Shown one piece after another: positions 43,572 through 51,543 of a stretch of DNA of 64,000 bases. Positions within the stretch are counted from its first letter, which is position 1; each line of letters begins with the position of its first letter. The DNA comes from Fen-1231 sp035286465 (lineage in GTDB: Bacteria; Gemmatimonadota; Gemmatimonadetes; Gemmatimonadales; Gemmatimonadaceae). Location of the stretch: positions 62,001-126,000 of the forward strand of contig DATEDF010000105.1 in assembly GCA_035286465.1 (NCBI GenBank), in the 5' to 3' direction. The position numbers were made by a program, and so were the translations under genes. The notes below the pieces were generated by a model. The model was not told the origin of the DNA. It did not search any database and was given only the letters and a program-made list of their open reading frames with translations.

Positions 43572-43781
43572 AGCCGCCGCTTCCAGGTCGCCGCAGGAAT
43601 CGGCGTGACCGCTCGGCCGGTTCACGCGTCACCATCGGGAAGAGTGGCTTGCATTCACGTGCTCTTGTTCGCAAACACGAGCGCACATACATTCACGCGC
43701 GGCCGTGTCACGCACGAGGAAGCCCGCCGTTCACGCCGTCGCTGGCCGCGCGCTCGCGAAAAGGGAAACCGCCTCGGGTCC

Positions 43782-44720
43782 ATGCTGATCAATCTGCTGC
43801 CCGATTTCTTCGCGGTGCTGGAGAGCACGGATCCGGTGGCTGCTTATCACCGGTACTTCGAGTCGCATCGCGCCGTACTCGAGGCCTACTGGCACAACTA
43901 CGTCATCGAACCCGCCGGCCCGCATTTCCAGGAAGTCGTGCGCGACGCGGTGCGCGCCGACCGCGCGGACCTGCGCGCGATGCTCGATCGCACGGACCTC
44001 GTGACGCTGGCGCGCGTGACCGAGGAGCAATGCGCCGCGCTCTTCGAGGTGGACAGCACGATTGACGTTGTCCTCATGGTCGGCGTCGGTGCCGCCAACG
44101 CGGGCGAACTGGTGGTGGACGGACGCGGCGTCGCGTTCGTGTGCGTCGAGCACTTCACCAGCGTGGCCAATCCCTCCACGCGCGGCCTCGGTCTCGACCC
44201 GGAACTCGTGCCAATGTGGCTCGCGCATGAGATCGCACACTGCGTGCGCTACACCTCCCCGCAGAGCCGGAGCGAGATGCGGCAGCTCGTCGCCGAGGCA
44301 GGCGGGTACTACTCGTACTGGGAGACGGGGCGCGGCGCGTCCCTGCGCGAGCACCTCGTCAACGAAGGGCTCGCCGTGCAGGCCTCGCGCCGGTTCAGCC
44401 CGGGGCACGCCCCGTGGGAGTACTTCGGCTACGCGCGCAAACAGTACGCCCGCATTCGCGAGCTGGAGGCCGTACTCGCGCGCGCCGTCGCGGACGACCT
44501 CGAGCGTGCGGGGCTCGGCCTTCGGCTGCGTTACCTGTCGGGCGGAATGAGCGACGAGGCACGCACCGTGCAGCGCTACATCCTGCCGGAGCGCGCGGGG
44601 TACTTCCTGGGCGCCCGCATGGTGGACGACGCCGTCGCCGAGCGGGGGCTCCCCTGGGCGCTGCGCGCCAGCGCGATCGAGATCGTCTCTCGCGCGGACG
44701 CCGCCGCGCGCACCGCGTAG
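43782..44720 (+). CDS. Putative zinc-dependent protease (DUF2268-like zincin)
   Basis: 312 residues from the ATG at 43782. The zinc site reads WLAHEIAHCVRY (HEIAH at 149-153), followed about 45 residues later by LVNEGLAVQAS, whose Glu is the likely third ligand. This HExxH plus (N/E)EGxA layout is that of DUF2268-type predicted proteases. The open frame continues upstream with an Arg-rich unstructured stretch that is unlikely to be translated. No signal peptide is present. Substrate and role are unknown; neighbours (upp, mnmE) give no hint. Confidence 0.75.
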   Translation: MLINLLPDFFAVLESTDPVAAYHRYFESHRAVLEAYWHNYVIEPAGPHFQEVVRDAVRADRADLRAMLDRTDLVTLARVTEEQCAALFEVDSTIDVVLMVGVGAANAGELVVDGRGVAFVCVEHFTSVANPSTRGLGLDPELVPMWLAHEIAHCVRYTSPQSRSEMRQLVAEAGGYYSYWETGRGASLREHLVNEGLAVQASRRFSPGHAPWEYFGYARKQYARIRELEAVLARAVADDLERAGLGLRLRYLSGGMSDEARTVQRYILPERAGYFLGARMVDDAVAERGLPWALRASAIEIVSRADAAARTA

Positions 44721-44770
44721 CCCCGAGGCTCGGCGCCCGCCGGCTCCAGCGCCTCGCGGGCAGTCTCTCG

Positions 44771-46177
44771 CTACTTCCCCACGCAGAACGTCGAGAAGAC
44801 GCGCGCGAAGACGTCCTGCACGTCCACAACCCCGATCAACTCGTCGAGCGCCGTCCTCGCGGCCCGTACGTGCGTCGCGGCCACCGGCGCCGGCAGCGCG
44901 CCGGCAGCCCATTCCTTCCGGAATGCCAGCATCTCGTCGCGCGCCGTCGTCAGCGCCGAGCGGTGCCGCGCACGCGTCACCATCGGCGTGTCGGGGTCCG
45001 GCGTTCCCGCCGGCCCGGCGAGCGCGGCCATCACCTGCGCGCGCAACGCCTCGAGCCCGTCACCGCGCACGGCGCTCACCGCCACAACAGGGAACGGGAG
45101 ACCCTGCACGGCGCCGCTTCGCGCCCGGGCACCGACCATCACCCCGCTGTCTGGCGCCAAGTCACGCTTCGTGAGGGCGCCGACGATCGGCGCCGCCGTC
45201 CGGGTGGCGATCGCCGCGGCCGTGGCCGCCAGTCCCGGCACGGACTCCGCGCATGCGATCACCGCGTGGGCACGCCCGAGATATCGCTCGCTCACCTCGA
45301 CACCCAGGCGCTCGAGCGGATCCGCGCTCTCACGCAGCCCCGCCGTGTCCACCAGCAGGAGCGGCCACGGATCGTGGTCCACGAGCACTTCCACGGCGTC
45401 CCGCGTCGTCCCCGGCGCCTCGCTCACGATCACGCGTGCCTCGCCCACGAGCGCGTTCAGCAACGACGACTTGCCGGCGTTGGGTGGGCCCGCGAGCACC
45501 ACCGTCGCGCCCTCGCGTCCGAGAATCGCCGCCGGCACTGTGGCCAGGAGCGCATCGAGCTGGGCGACCACCGCCTCGGATGACGCCGTGACCCGCGCAC
45601 GCGGCAGCTGGCCGGCATCCTCCTCTGGAAAGTCGATCTCGTAAGCAAGGAGCGCCTCGAGTTCGAGCACCGCCTCCCGCAACGCACCAAGCCGCGCCGA
45701 CAGCGCCCCGGAGAGCTGGCGAAGCGCCATCCGGTGCGCGGCGGCCGACCGGGCCTCGATCAGGTCCGCGATCGCTTCGGCGCGCAGGAGATCGAGCTTC
45801 CCGTTGAGCACCGCCCGCTCCGTGAACTCGCCCGGCCTCGCCGCTCGCGCGCCCGCCTCCACCAACGCCGCGCACACCGCCAGCGGAACGTACGCACCGC
45901 CGTGCGTCCCGAGCTCGACGACCGTCTCGCCCGTGTACGAGCCCGGCGCCGGGAAAACCGTGACCAGACCGTCGTCAATCGGCGTGTGGCGATCGTCGCA
46001 CGCGTGGATCGCGCAGCGCGTTGCCTGGCGCGGGACCAGCGGCCATCCGCGTCCGGGCGACACGACCCGCCGGCAGATCCGCTCGGCCGCCGTGCCGCTC
46101 AGCCGGACCACCGCGATCGCGCCCCGGCCGGGCGCCGTTGAGACCGCCACGATCGTGTCGCGCGCGAGGACACCCAC
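44771..46177 (-). CDS. mnmE: tRNA modification GTPase MnmE
   Basis: About 468 residues. MnmE and MnmG add the carboxymethylaminomethyl group to U34 of tRNA. The folate-binding N-domain starts DTIVAVSTAPGRGAIAVVRL. The GTPase domain contains GPPNAGKSSLLNALVGE (G1), GTTRD (G2), DTAG (G3) and TKRD (G4). The protein ends FCVGK, the variant of the conserved FCIGK whose Cys is needed for activity. The GTG at 46177 places the conserved region six residues in. An ATG at 46234 overlaps yidC and is the alternative. MnmG is not in the window. Confidence 0.95.
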   Translation of the reverse strand: MGVLARDTIVAVSTAPGRGAIAVVRLSGTAAERICRRVVSPGRGWPLVPRQATRCAIHACDDRHTPIDDGLVTVFPAPGSYTGETVVELGTHGGAYVPLAVCAALVEAGARAARPGEFTERAVLNGKLDLLRAEAIADLIEARSAAAHRMALRQLSGALSARLGALREAVLELEALLAYEIDFPEEDAGQLPRARVTASSEAVVAQLDALLATVPAAILGREGATVVLAGPPNAGKSSLLNALVGEARVIVSEAPGTTRDAVEVLVDHDPWPLLLVDTAGLRESADPLERLGVEVSERYLGRAHAVIACAESVPGLAATAAAIATRTAAPIVGALTKRDLAPDSGVMVGARARSGAVQGLPFPVVAVSAVRGDGLEALRAQVMAALAGPAGTPDPDTPMVTRARHRSALTTARDEMLAFRKEWAAGALPAPVAATHVRAARTALDELIGVVDVQDVFARVFSTFCVGK

Positions 46178-46202
46178 GTGCCGCGCGCGCGCGGACGTCC
46201 CC

Positions 46203-47894
46203 TCAGCGCTTCTCTTTCGCTTTCGCGCGCTCATTCGCGATCAGCCACTGCTGCGGCAACGACGCGAGATTCGACGTGAGGTAGTAGATGCTGAGCCCCG
46301 CCGCGGTCCAGAGCAGGAAAACCGTGAACATCACCGGCATCATGTACATCATCATCTTCGCCTGCGGGTTCGGCGGCGAGTTCCGCATCCCGATCCACGA
46401 CAGCAGGAACATCGAGGCGCCCATCACGAGCGGAAGAATGTAGATGGGATCCGGCAGTGAAATGTCCGCCATCCAGAGGAACGGCACGCCGCGGAACTCG
46501 ATCGTGTTCTGGAACACGAAGAAGAGCGCGAAGAACACCGGCATCGGCAGGAGCATCGGGAAGCAGCCGGAGAACGCGCTGAAGGGGCTCATTCCGTGCT
46601 CCTTGTAGACCCGCATCATCTCCTGCTGCAGCTTCTGCGGGTCGCCCTTGTAGCGCGTATTGATCGCCGTCAGCTCGGGCTGAATGCGTTGCATCCTGAT
46701 GCTCGTGCGCATCGCGCCCTGATTGAGCGGCCAGAGCAGGAGCCGGATCACGATGCCGAAGATGACGAGCACCCACCCGTAGCCGAGGTGGCTCTGTCGT
46801 TTCATCCAGAGCAGGACGCGCATCACGATCGTCGCGAACGGCTGCACGAGTGGCTGCATCCATCCGCCGTACGGATTCGCCGTCTCGAACTCCCGTTCCA
46901 GCGCGTGCAGCCGCTCCCAGGACTGTGGTCCGGCATAGATCTCGAACACGGTCTTGCCGTTCTCGAGCGGCACGACCACGGTGGCTCGACCGTTCGTCGC
47001 GATCTTCTGGGTGCGCACCCCTCCTTCGAGGTGCGCCTCCGCAAACGGCGTGCGCCCGCGTGGCACAAGCAACCCCACGAGGAAGTACTTGCTCTTCGCG
47101 ACGGCCCAGCTGAGCGGCCCGGACTCGAGCTTCCGCTCCCCCGCGTCGAGGCTGCCGAATGACGTGCCGCGCGCGCCCTGCGTCACCGGCTTCACGGCGT
47201 AGGCCAGGCTTCGCATGTCGCCGACGCTGTCGGTTTCCTGCGTGTCGAATCCCGACGGAAGGTCCACGAGCAGATACGCCGGGCTTTCGACGCCGATCAC
47301 CTCCACGCTGGCCGTCGCCAGATAGTTGTTCGCCGCGAACTCGTAACGCACCGTGACTGGCGTTGACCCGCTGACACCGGTGAATGTCAGCGTCTCGGCG
47401 CTGTCGCCCGCTGTGCCACGAACCGCTCGGTAGACGATGCGGTCGAGCGCCAGCGTATCGCCCGCCGCAAGGACACGAAACCGGATCAACGGCTCCCGCC
47501 CGTGTCGCAGCACGACGCGTCCCCCTTGTCCGTTCAGCGCAGGGTAGCTGTCCACGCGAACCGCCAGCGGGACGGCTCCCATCGTCGTGAACAGGTAGCT
47601 ACTCATTCCGGCGAGGACGGATACGCTTTCCGCGGCGCTGGCGCGCGTCATCTCGCCGCGCGCGCTCCGCGCGGCGGCCGCCGAGGTCGCCGAGGTCGCC
47701 GAGGGGGTCACGGGTCCCGGCGCGGCCGCGGCTGGCGCCGCCGGCGCCGCGCCCTTGTCCCCTCCAACCACTGCGATGCTCGAATCAACTCGCGCCGTCG
47801 GCGGTGGTGATGCCGTCCGCCGCGGAAAAACTACGGGCGTGAGCAGCATCACGGCGCCCGTCAAGAGCAGCGCAAAGAGAAAGCGCCTTTCCAT
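46203..47894 (-). CDS. yidC: Membrane protein insertase YidC
   Basis: 563 residues. An N-terminal transmembrane helix is followed by an Ala/Pro/Ser-rich linker (about 27-90), a periplasmic beta domain to about 360, then the five conserved helices. These include GWVLVIFGIVIRLLLWPLNQ, the NPxxLQQEMM-like hydrophilic groove region and a late FxxFxxAAGLSIYYLTSN. The C-terminus is Lys/Arg-rich, as in proteins that bind ribosomes. This is the Gram-negative form. It is followed by mnmE and preceded by yidD, the standard origin-side order. Confidence 0.96.
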   Translation of the reverse strand: MERRFLFALLLTGAVMLLTPVVFPRRTASPPPTARVDSSIAVVGGDKGAAPAAPAAAAPGPVTPSATSATSAAAARSARGEMTRASAAESVSVLAGMSSYLFTTMGAVPLAVRVDSYPALNGQGGRVVLRHGREPLIRFRVLAAGDTLALDRIVYRAVRGTAGDSAETLTFTGVSGSTPVTVRYEFAANNYLATASVEVIGVESPAYLLVDLPSGFDTQETDSVGDMRSLAYAVKPVTQGARGTSFGSLDAGERKLESGPLSWAVAKSKYFLVGLLVPRGRTPFAEAHLEGGVRTQKIATNGRATVVVPLENGKTVFEIYAGPQSWERLHALEREFETANPYGGWMQPLVQPFATIVMRVLLWMKRQSHLGYGWVLVIFGIVIRLLLWPLNQGAMRTSIRMQRIQPELTAINTRYKGDPQKLQQEMMRVYKEHGMSPFSAFSGCFPMLLPMPVFFALFFVFQNTIEFRGVPFLWMADISLPDPIYILPLVMGASMFLLSWIGMRNSPPNPQAKMMMYMMPVMFTVFLLWTAAGLSIYYLTSNLASLPQQWLIANERAKAKEKR

Positions 47895-47912
47895 CAGCCG
47901 GAAGCGCGAGGG

Positions 47913-48122
47913 TTAGGGAACCGGATCAAAGCCGCCGGGCCGAAACGGGTGGCAACGCGCGATCCGGCGAACGCTCAGCCAGGCGCCGCGCAGCGCGCCG
48001 TGCTTCTCGAGCGCTTCGATCGCATAAGCGGAACACGATGGATAATACCGGCACGCCGGTGGCAGAAGCGGCCCGAGCACCATCTGGTACGCGCGGACAA
48101 CAACGATCAGGAACTGACGCAT
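47913..48122 (-). CDS. yidD: Membrane protein insertion efficiency factor YidD
   Basis: 69 residues. Conserved features: an amphipathic N-terminus (FLIVVVRAYQMVLGPLLP), CRYYPSCSAYAIEALEKHGA with conserved cysteines, and RIARCHPFRPGGFDPVP at the end. Its ATG overlaps the rnpA stop by one base (TGATG), and yidC follows 18 nt after its stop. It helps membrane protein insertion. Confidence 0.95.
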   Translation of the reverse strand: MRQFLIVVVRAYQMVLGPLLPPACRYYPSCSAYAIEALEKHGALRGAWLSVRRIARCHPFRPGGFDPVP

Positions 48123-48487
48123 CACGGGTCGCGCGCCCCCAGGAGCCGATCGCGCACGCGCAGACACTGCTCGCGCAGCTCCCCGAAGTCCGCCCGATAC
48201 GCCGACGGCAGCGCGCGCACGGTCACATCCACGCCCTGCAACGCCGGAAGTACGTGCACCCGAACGATTTCGCGCAATCGCCGCTTCACGCGATTCCGGT
48301 GCACGGCGTCGAACGTGTAGCGAGGCACGATGATTCCTGCCCGCGCGGGTCCGGGGGAACACGCCAGGTGTCGAATCTCCAGGTGCGCCGTTCGGAATCG
48401 ATCCCCTTGTCGGCGTACCGCTTGGAGCTCCCGCTCGCGCGTGATCCGCCACGCGCGCGGGAAGCGCTGGCGCTCAGGCGCCGGCGT
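48122..48487 (-). CDS. rnpA: Ribonuclease P protein component, with non-canonical start
   Basis: About 121 residues if initiation is at the ACG at 48487. The frame is open from 48502. Conserved RnpA features are ELQAVRRQGDRFRTAHLEIR near the N-terminus and the RNR signature FDAVHRNRVKRRLREIVR. No ATG, GTG or TTG exists between the frame's upstream stop and the GTG at 48328, which lies after half the conserved protein and would remove the N-terminal RNA-binding segment. The ACG (giving PAPERQRFPRAWRITRERE) or an ATC at 48445 are the candidates. The gene overlaps the 3' end of rpmH by 14 nt, so coupled re-initiation is plausible. Confidence 0.85.
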   Translation of the reverse strand, partial: TPAPERQRFPRAWRITRERELQAVRRQGDRFRTAHLEIRHLACSPGPARAGIIVPRYTFDAVHRNRVKRRLREIVRVHVLPALQGVDVTVRALPSAYRADFGELREQCLRVRDRLLGARDP

Positions 48488-48638
48488 ACTTCGAAGGGAG
48501 CTTCACGCTCAGGCGCTTGCGCCCCTTCTTGCGCCGCCTGCTCAGTACAGCCCTTCCCCACTTCGTCGCCATCCGCGTCCGAAACCCGTGCGTCCTGATG
48601 CGGCGCTTGTTTCGCGGACGGTACGTCGGCTTCCCCAT
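48474..48638 (-). CDS. rpmH: Large ribosomal subunit protein bL34
   Basis: 54 residues. It begins MGKPTYRPRNKRRIRTHGF and continues TRMATKWGRAVLSRRRKKGR, the invariant bL34 sequence; it is slightly longer at the C-terminus than the 44-residue standard. GGAG lies 6 nt upstream of the ATG. As in most bacteria it heads the rpmH-rnpA-yidD-yidC-mnmE operon and faces dnaA. Its 3' end overlaps rnpA. Confidence 0.97.
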   Translation of the reverse strand: MGKPTYRPRNKRRIRTHGFRTRMATKWGRAVLSRRRKKGRKRLSVKLPSKYAGA

Positions 48639-48679
48639 GGTGACTCCAAGACCCGGTACGTGCAGAACAGAGAACCATA

Positions 48680-48708
48680 AACGTAGCCGCCCGCCGAGGG
48701 GACCTCAA
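48680..48708 (-). promoter_or_regulatory. Predicted rpmH operon promoter
   Basis: On the minus strand, TTGAGG (48708-48703), a 17-nt spacer and TACGTT (48685-48680) form a sigma-70-type promoter about 40 nt upstream of the rpmH start. Spacing is ideal; both boxes have mismatches. Confidence 0.45.
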
Positions 48709-48739
48709 GCAACAGAGAGCTGGCTTGCTCTCACAAGTG

Positions 48740-48768
48740 TTGACTTATCCACATCCCGCCCGTACCTT
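48740..48768 (+). promoter_or_regulatory. Predicted dnaA promoter
   Basis: TTGACT (48740-48745), a 17-nt spacer and TACCTT (48763-48768) lie 36 nt upstream of the dnaA start. The -35 differs from consensus at one position. The perfect DnaA box overlaps the last base of the -35 and the spacer, so DnaA binding would block the promoter. Confidence 0.5.
48745..48753 (+). promoter_or_regulatory. DnaA box (perfect TTATCCACA)
   Basis: An exact match to the 9-mer consensus high-affinity DnaA box, in the rpmH-dnaA intergenic region. No second perfect copy was found in this spacer. Confidence 0.85.
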
Positions 48769-48804
48769 CGGCGCCCCCGATTCTCACTACCCGCTCGGCG
48801 CGAG

Positions 48805-50193
48805 ATGACCCTCACCGCAACGGAAGTCTGGTCCCGCCTCCTGGATCGTGCGCGGGTCGAACTTCCCGAACATGTGGTTGACACCTGGTTGGCTCCGCTC
48901 GCGCCGGCCGAGTACACGGGTTCCGAGCTGGTGCTCACCGCGCCTGACCAGTGGTCGGTTGAATGGAACGAAAGCAAGCACAGCTCGCTGCTCGAGAGCT
49001 ACGGTCCGCCCTGTCTCGGGCACCCGATCAAGATAGCGCTCAAGGTCCAGTCCGAGCGTCTATCACGATCACAGATGGACCTCTTCGTCCCACAGGGTAG
49101 AGCCACTATAACGCCGGTTGAGCGTGACAATAGCGTCATTTTGAGCCTTCTCAATGATCGCTATACCTTCGACCAATTCGTAGTCGGGCGCTCGAATGAA
49201 CTCGCGACAGCGGCTGCGACGGCGGTCGCACAGGCTCCTGGAAAGACGTACAACCCGCTCTTCATCTACGGCGCCACGGGACTGGGCAAGACCCACCTCA
49301 TGCAGGCTATTGCGCACGAGATCCTCCTCCGGAGTCCCTCGTGCCGGGTGATGTACATCAGCACCGAGCAGTTCACGAACGACGTCATCACGTCGATCAC
49401 GAGGCGTACGATGCACGACTTCCGGCGTCGCTACCGCGAAACGGATCTGCTCCTCGTGGACGACGTTCACTTTCTGGGCGGCAAAGAAACGACGCAAGAG
49501 GAGTTCTTTCACACCTTCAACGCCGTCTACGAAGCCGGCCGCCAGATCGTGCTCACGAGCGACCGTCCTCCGTCGGAGATCCCGAAACTCGAGGCTCGGC
49601 TGGTCAGTCGGTTCGAGTGGGGGATGGTCGCGGACGTCACACAGCCAGACCTCGAGCACAGAATCGCCATCCTCCGCCAGAAGGCGCACGTTGATCACCT
49701 GGAGCACACGATCCCTGACGATGTCCTGCATTTCATAGCGGATCATGTGCAGGCCAATGTGCGCGAGCTCGAGGGGTCCATCATCAAGCTGCTTGCCTTC
49801 GCCTCGCTCAAGCATCGGGTGATCACCGTTGATCTCGCCCGGGAGGCGCTTCGCGACAAGCTGAGAGCGAATGACGTGGCACCACCTCGCTCTTCACGGC
49901 ATGACCGCATGCGCGCCATTCAGCAGAAGGTCGCGGCCGCGTGGGGAGTTTCCGTTGATGGGCTGCAATCAAAAACGCGAACCAGAACGCTCACCGTGCC
50001 GCGGCAGGTTGCGATGTACCTCTCGCGTGAGCTGTTAGGAATGCAGTTGGTCGAAATCGGTCAGGCCTTCGGTGGTCGCGATCACTCCACGGTCATCCAC
50101 AGCCTGGAGCGTGTGACCGAGACGATGAAAGACAACGCGGAGTTCCGCGCTCGTGTGGACAGAGTGCGTGAAACTCTCCGCCATGAACATTGA
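48805..50193 (+). CDS. dnaA: Chromosomal replication initiator protein DnaA
   Basis: 462 residues from the ATG at 48805. Domain I starts with TATEVWSRLLDRARVELP. The AAA+ domain contains the hallmark YTFDQFVVGRSNELA, Walker A GATGLGKTH (156-164), Walker B LLLVDDVHFLGGKE and the arginine-finger region EARLVSRFEWGMV. Domain IV ends with the DNA-binding signature FGGRDHSTVIHSLERV near 420-436, which contacts DnaA boxes. Domain II is short. Its bases are noticeably less GC-rich than most neighbouring genes. dnaN follows after 237 bp, and rpmH is divergent. Confidence 0.99.
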   Translation: MTLTATEVWSRLLDRARVELPEHVVDTWLAPLAPAEYTGSELVLTAPDQWSVEWNESKHSSLLESYGPPCLGHPIKIALKVQSERLSRSQMDLFVPQGRATITPVERDNSVILSLLNDRYTFDQFVVGRSNELATAAATAVAQAPGKTYNPLFIYGATGLGKTHLMQAIAHEILLRSPSCRVMYISTEQFTNDVITSITRRTMHDFRRRYRETDLLLVDDVHFLGGKETTQEEFFHTFNAVYEAGRQIVLTSDRPPSEIPKLEARLVSRFEWGMVADVTQPDLEHRIAILRQKAHVDHLEHTIPDDVLHFIADHVQANVRELEGSIIKLLAFASLKHRVITVDLAREALRDKLRANDVAPPRSSRHDRMRAIQQKVAAAWGVSVDGLQSKTRTRTLTVPRQVAMYLSRELLGMQLVEIGQAFGGRDHSTVIHSLERVTETMKDNAEFRARVDRVRETLRHEH

Positions 50194-50430
50194 GGAACAG
50201 CCTGTCCTCATCCCAACTGCTTCCCAAGCGACGGTTCACACGTTCCTCCCTGGATCCCACAGTTGATTCACATCAGGTGGCTGGCGAGAAGTGCAAGTGA
50301 CAGAAGGACTTGTGTTGCTTTTGAACTTTCCACACCTTACTACTTCTACTGCGATTCGCTGATACTCTCTTAGAAACAGTACATTAGGCGCGACATCCAC
50401 ATCTCCCTTACTGCTCAGCAGGACTCGGGA
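50194..50430. other. dnaA-dnaN intergenic region; candidate unwinding/origin element
   Basis: 237 bp, clearly more AT-rich than the surroundings: 21 of the 50 bases at 50341-50390 are G or C. Four imperfect DnaA-box-like 9-mers lie in the same orientation: CGGTTCACA (50232), TGATTCACA (50264), CTTTCCACA (50326, one mismatch to TTWTNCACA) and ACATCCACA (50393). With the perfect box before dnaA, the layout suggests a bipartite oriC around dnaA. The dnaN promoter probably lies here too. Confidence 0.5.
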
Positions 50431-51543
50431 ATGCGATTCACTATCTCGCGGGAAAAACTGCAGGAGGGCCTCGCCGCGGTCACTTCGGCCGTTCCGTCGA
50501 AGACGACACTCCCTGTTCTCGCGAACCTCCTGGTGCAAACGACAGGGAAGGGCATCCGCCTTTCTGGGACTGATCTCGACATCGCCGTCAGCACCGAGGT
50601 GACGGCTGATGTCGAAACAGCCGGTGCCATTACGATTCCGGCTCGGAAGCTCTCAGAGATTGCCCGTGAACTGCCACCGGCGCCCGTGAAGATCTCGGCT
50701 GCCGGTGATCAGCGCATTACGCTCGAGTGTGGCCGGGCGAAGTTCAAGCTCCTCGGACTGCCGAAGAGTGAGTTCCCGAGCTTCCCCGCGGTGAAGTTCG
50801 AGAAGAGCCTGCGGATTCCCTCGGGGGATCTGCAGAAGCTCATCTCCCACACGGCCTTCGCTGCTTCGACCGAGGAGAGTCGCCCGATCCTGAATGGCGT
50901 CCTGTGGGAATTGCGAGCCGAGCAGATGCGTATGGTGGCGACGAACGGGCATCGTCTTGCCAAGATGGAGGTGCCGGTCAAGACAACACCGGCTCCGAGC
51001 GGCGACCTGATCATTCCGCCCAAGGCGCTCGAACAGATCCGCCGACTTTTTCCAGCCGAAGAGGAGCTTGAAGTTGCCCAAGGGGAGAACCACGTCGGCT
51101 TTCGTTCGCCCTTCACGGCGGTGTTCACACGCCTCATCGAAGGTCCGTACCCAAGCTACGATCAGGTCATCCCGCGCGAGAATGACAAATACGCGATTCT
51201 CGACAGAATGGCTTTCGCGAGCGCTCTGAAGCGTATGTCGGTCGTCGCGTCAGACCAGACGCATCGCATTCGCCTCTCCTTCAACGCGGCGATGCTCAAG
51301 TTCAGCGTCAGCACGCCGGACCTCGGCGAGGCGCAGGATGAGCTGCCGGTGCGGTATACGGGCGATCCCCTCGACATCGGGTTCAACGCCGCGTATCTGC
51401 TCGAAATCCTCCGTTACATGCCGTCGGACGAGATTCGTATGACCTTCAAGGCGCCCGAGCGCGCGGCCACGATCGAGCCTGAGGGGTGGTCCGACCCTGC
51501 CAAGTACCTCTGCCTGCTCATGCCGCTTCGGCTCGTTGACTAG
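50431..51543 (+). CDS. dnaN: DNA polymerase III beta subunit (sliding clamp)
   Basis: 370 residues, the usual length for a three-domain clamp. The start MRFTISREKLQEGLAAV and motifs PVLANLLVQTTGKGIRLSGT, RPILNGVLWELRAEQMRMVA (domain II) and the C-terminal MPLRL motif that borders the peptide-binding cleft are present. It tethers polymerase to DNA. Its stop codon TAG forms a CTAG palindrome that is also the stop of the convergent lipoprotein gene. Confidence 0.98.
   Translation: MRFTISREKLQEGLAAVTSAVPSKTTLPVLANLLVQTTGKGIRLSGTDLDIAVSTEVTADVETAGAITIPARKLSEIARELPPAPVKISAAGDQRITLECGRAKFKLLGLPKSEFPSFPAVKFEKSLRIPSGDLQKLISHTAFAASTEESRPILNGVLWELRAEQMRMVATNGHRLAKMEVPVKTTPAPSGDLIIPPKALEQIRRLFPAEEELEVAQGENHVGFRSPFTAVFTRLIEGPYPSYDQVIPRENDKYAILDRMAFASALKRMSVVASDQTHRIRLSFNAAMLKFSVSTPDLGEAQDELPVRYTGDPLDIGFNAAYLLEILRYMPSDEIRMTFKAPERAATIEPEGWSDPAKYLCLLMPLRLVD

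Noticed and set aside
44735..44761. GCCCGC/GCGGGC inverted repeat between the zincin and mnmE as terminator
   Set aside because: Six-base stem with a 15-nt loop and no T-run; expected by chance in GC-rich DNA.
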